Shown here piece after piece: positions 62,999 to 64,000 of a DNA stretch of 64,000 nucleotides. Source of the stretch: JALZKA01 sp963715405 (GTDB lineage: Bacteria > Actinomycetota > Thermoleophilia > Solirubrobacterales > 70-9); NCBI GenBank assembly GCA_963715405.1, contig OY970239.1, positions 1,736,001-1,800,000 of the forward strand. Reading direction: 5' to 3'. Below the pieces are notes generated by a model. It did no database searches. It worked only from the letters and a program-made list of their open reading frames with translations, and was not told the origin of the DNA. The position numbers and the translations under genes are program-made. Numbering within the stretch: the first letter of the stretch is position 1; the number at the start of each line of letters is the position of its first letter.

Positions 62999-63901
62999 CG
63001 CGAGCGCTGGTTCTCGGCATCGGGGGAGGCGGCGATGCCGTCGGCTCGATCGCGGTCGCTCGCGCGCTCGAGACACAGAACGTCGAGGCCGTCCTCGGCG
63101 GCGTGGCTTGGGAGCGGATCGTCGTCGATCCGCATCCAGGGCCACGAGCTGTGTCGGAGATCCACGGCGGCGAGGCGCTCGATGGCGCCGTGGTCGTAGA
63201 CCCGGCTCAGGGATCGACGACGCCCGAAGGCGTCCACTTCTGCGAGTCGCGCCTGGCGCAGCATCTCGGACACAGCACCGTCTTAGTAGACGTGACTGGA
63301 GGCCCGGCCGGCGCCGCCCGCGGCATCGATGCGGCCTGTGCGGAGCTGGGATGCGATCGTGCGGTGCTCGTCGACATCGGCGGCGACGCGATCGCCGACG
63401 GCTCGGAGCCGGGCCTGGCGAGCCCGCTCTGCGACGCGGTGATGATCGCGGCGGGCGCTGCCGCAGCTGTTCCCTGCCGGCTCTGCGTGCTCGGCGCGGG
63501 CTGCGACGGCGAGCTCGAACCGCACGAAGTGCTCGGACGGGTCGCGGCGCTGGCCCGCGCCGGAGCATGGCTCGACACCTTGGGCGTCACGCCCGATGCC
63601 GCAGCCGAGATCGAGGGCGCCGCCGCGGTCGCCGTCACCGAGGCGAGCCTGCTCGTCGCGCGAGCAGCTCGCGGCGAAGCCGGTCCGGTCGAGATCCGCA
63701 GCGGTCGGCGAACGGTGGACCTTGGGCCAGTCGCTGCTCTGGCGTTCGTGTTCGACCTGGAAGCAGCGCTGCCCGCTCTGCCGCTGGCACGGGCGGTCGC
63801 GGGCGCGAAGACCATCGAAGCCGCCCGCGACGCTCTACAACGAGCTCGGCGTCTCAACCGAGCTCGACTACGAGGAGCGCGCGATACCGCAAACCAGGTA
63901 A
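62995..63901 (+). CDS. DUF1152 family protein, frameshifted at the 3' end
   Basis: About 300 residues. Opens with ALVLGIGGGGDAVGSIAVAR, a glycine loop, then AVLGGVAWERIVVDPHPGPR and LVDVTGGPAGAARGID, LVDIGGDAIADG, as in DUF1152 proteins (unknown function, common in archaea). It begins at CTG 62995 overlapping the TGA of the DUF1802 gene; no ATG, GTG or TTG is available. A surplus C near 63825 is needed to switch to the frame that reads LYNELGVSTELDYEERAIPQ and stops at 63901; without it the frame stays open to the window edge. Confidence 0.7.
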
Positions 63902-63940
63902 AGGGGTCAGACCCCGAACCGGTACCGGGTCTGACCCCTT
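63901..63940. repeat. Inverted repeat AAGGGGTCAGACCC / GGGTCTGACCCCTT
   Basis: 14-bp perfect arms around a 12-base centre, overlapping the last base of the DUF1152 stop. Each arm itself contains GGGTC-GACCC. It may terminate the preceding transcript and shares its core with 25201-25217. Confidence 0.75.
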
Positions 63941-63953
63941 ACATTGAGCGCCC

Positions 63954-64000
63954 ATGTGGGTCGAGACCGAATCGCTCAGCTTCACGGCTCGGCACGAGGA
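63954..64000 (+). CDS. Start of a further gene, 3' partial
   Basis: ATG 63954 opens a frame that is still open at the right edge (MWVETESLSFTARHE). Fifteen residues are too few to name. It begins 13 bases after the inverted repeat. It may be the next member of the DUF1802-DUF1152 group. Confidence 0.35.
   Translation, partial: MWVETESLSFTARHE

Overview
The window is high-GC chromosomal DNA from an actinobacterium. The gene content and order (tilS-hpt-ftsH-fol genes, coaX, dusB, greA, lysS, clpC, radA, disA, carD, ispD, ispF) match the housekeeping block known from Mycobacterium. Missing lsr2, panC/panD and folE, the HAD/ECH fusion and the DUF1802/DUF1152 pair suggest a deep-branching class such as Thermoleophilia; that placement is inference. 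No tRNA, rRNA, CRISPR, insertion sequence or phage gene is visible, and no gene-free stretch exceeds about 250 bases.

Layout. 0-8 kb: lipid genes (acyltransferase, SRPBCC, acyl-CoA synthetase), then a minus-strand operon disA-carD-ispD-ispF-hisJ joining c-di-AMP synthesis, an RNA polymerase-binding regulator and isoprenoid synthesis. 8-18 kb: secreted or accessory proteins around radA, with a SARP-type regulator and three promoters carrying the same 12-bp-spaced direct repeat. 17.7-34 kb: the housekeeping block, all on the minus strand except a GST gene, ending in a MerR-HTH/adenylate cyclase gene with a structured RNA candidate in front of it. 34-41 kb: an SCP2 protein, an acyltransferase/epimerase pair, helical-repeat proteins, a nucleoside phosphorylase and a three-domain cell-wall protein, separated by a branched palindromic element. 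42-47 kb: a fatty-acid oxidation group (sirtuin, hydroxyacyl-CoA dehydrogenase/enoyl-CoA hydratase fusion, SRPBCC, PadR, acyl-CoA dehydrogenase). 47-56 kb: small proteins, a metal efflux pump, rdgB-rph, a Flp pilin and a giant coiled-coil protein with acidic repeats and a terminal helix-hairpin-helix. 55-64 kb: an HDAC-like hydrolase, nadB, a zinc-knuckle protein, hydantoinase/oxoprolinase subunits A and B, and a DUF1802-DUF1152 pair.

Quality of the sequence. Many reading frames are broken by single-base indels. About twenty lie between 21.0 and 25.9 kb (lysS, greA, dusB, an MBL hydrolase, coaX, GST); single ones hit ispD, an esterase, the coiled-coil gene, nadB and the DUF1152 gene. Because lysS, coaX and ispD are normally essential, most of these are probably assembly errors. 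I describe each such gene as one gene.

Best leads: the SARP direct-repeat promoters, the three-way-junction element at 38.3-38.4 kb, the promoter-to-hairpin RNA candidate at 34.1-34.3 kb, two copies of a 51-bp palindromic repeat together with other intergenic palindromes, and a carD gene whose best start codon is ATT.
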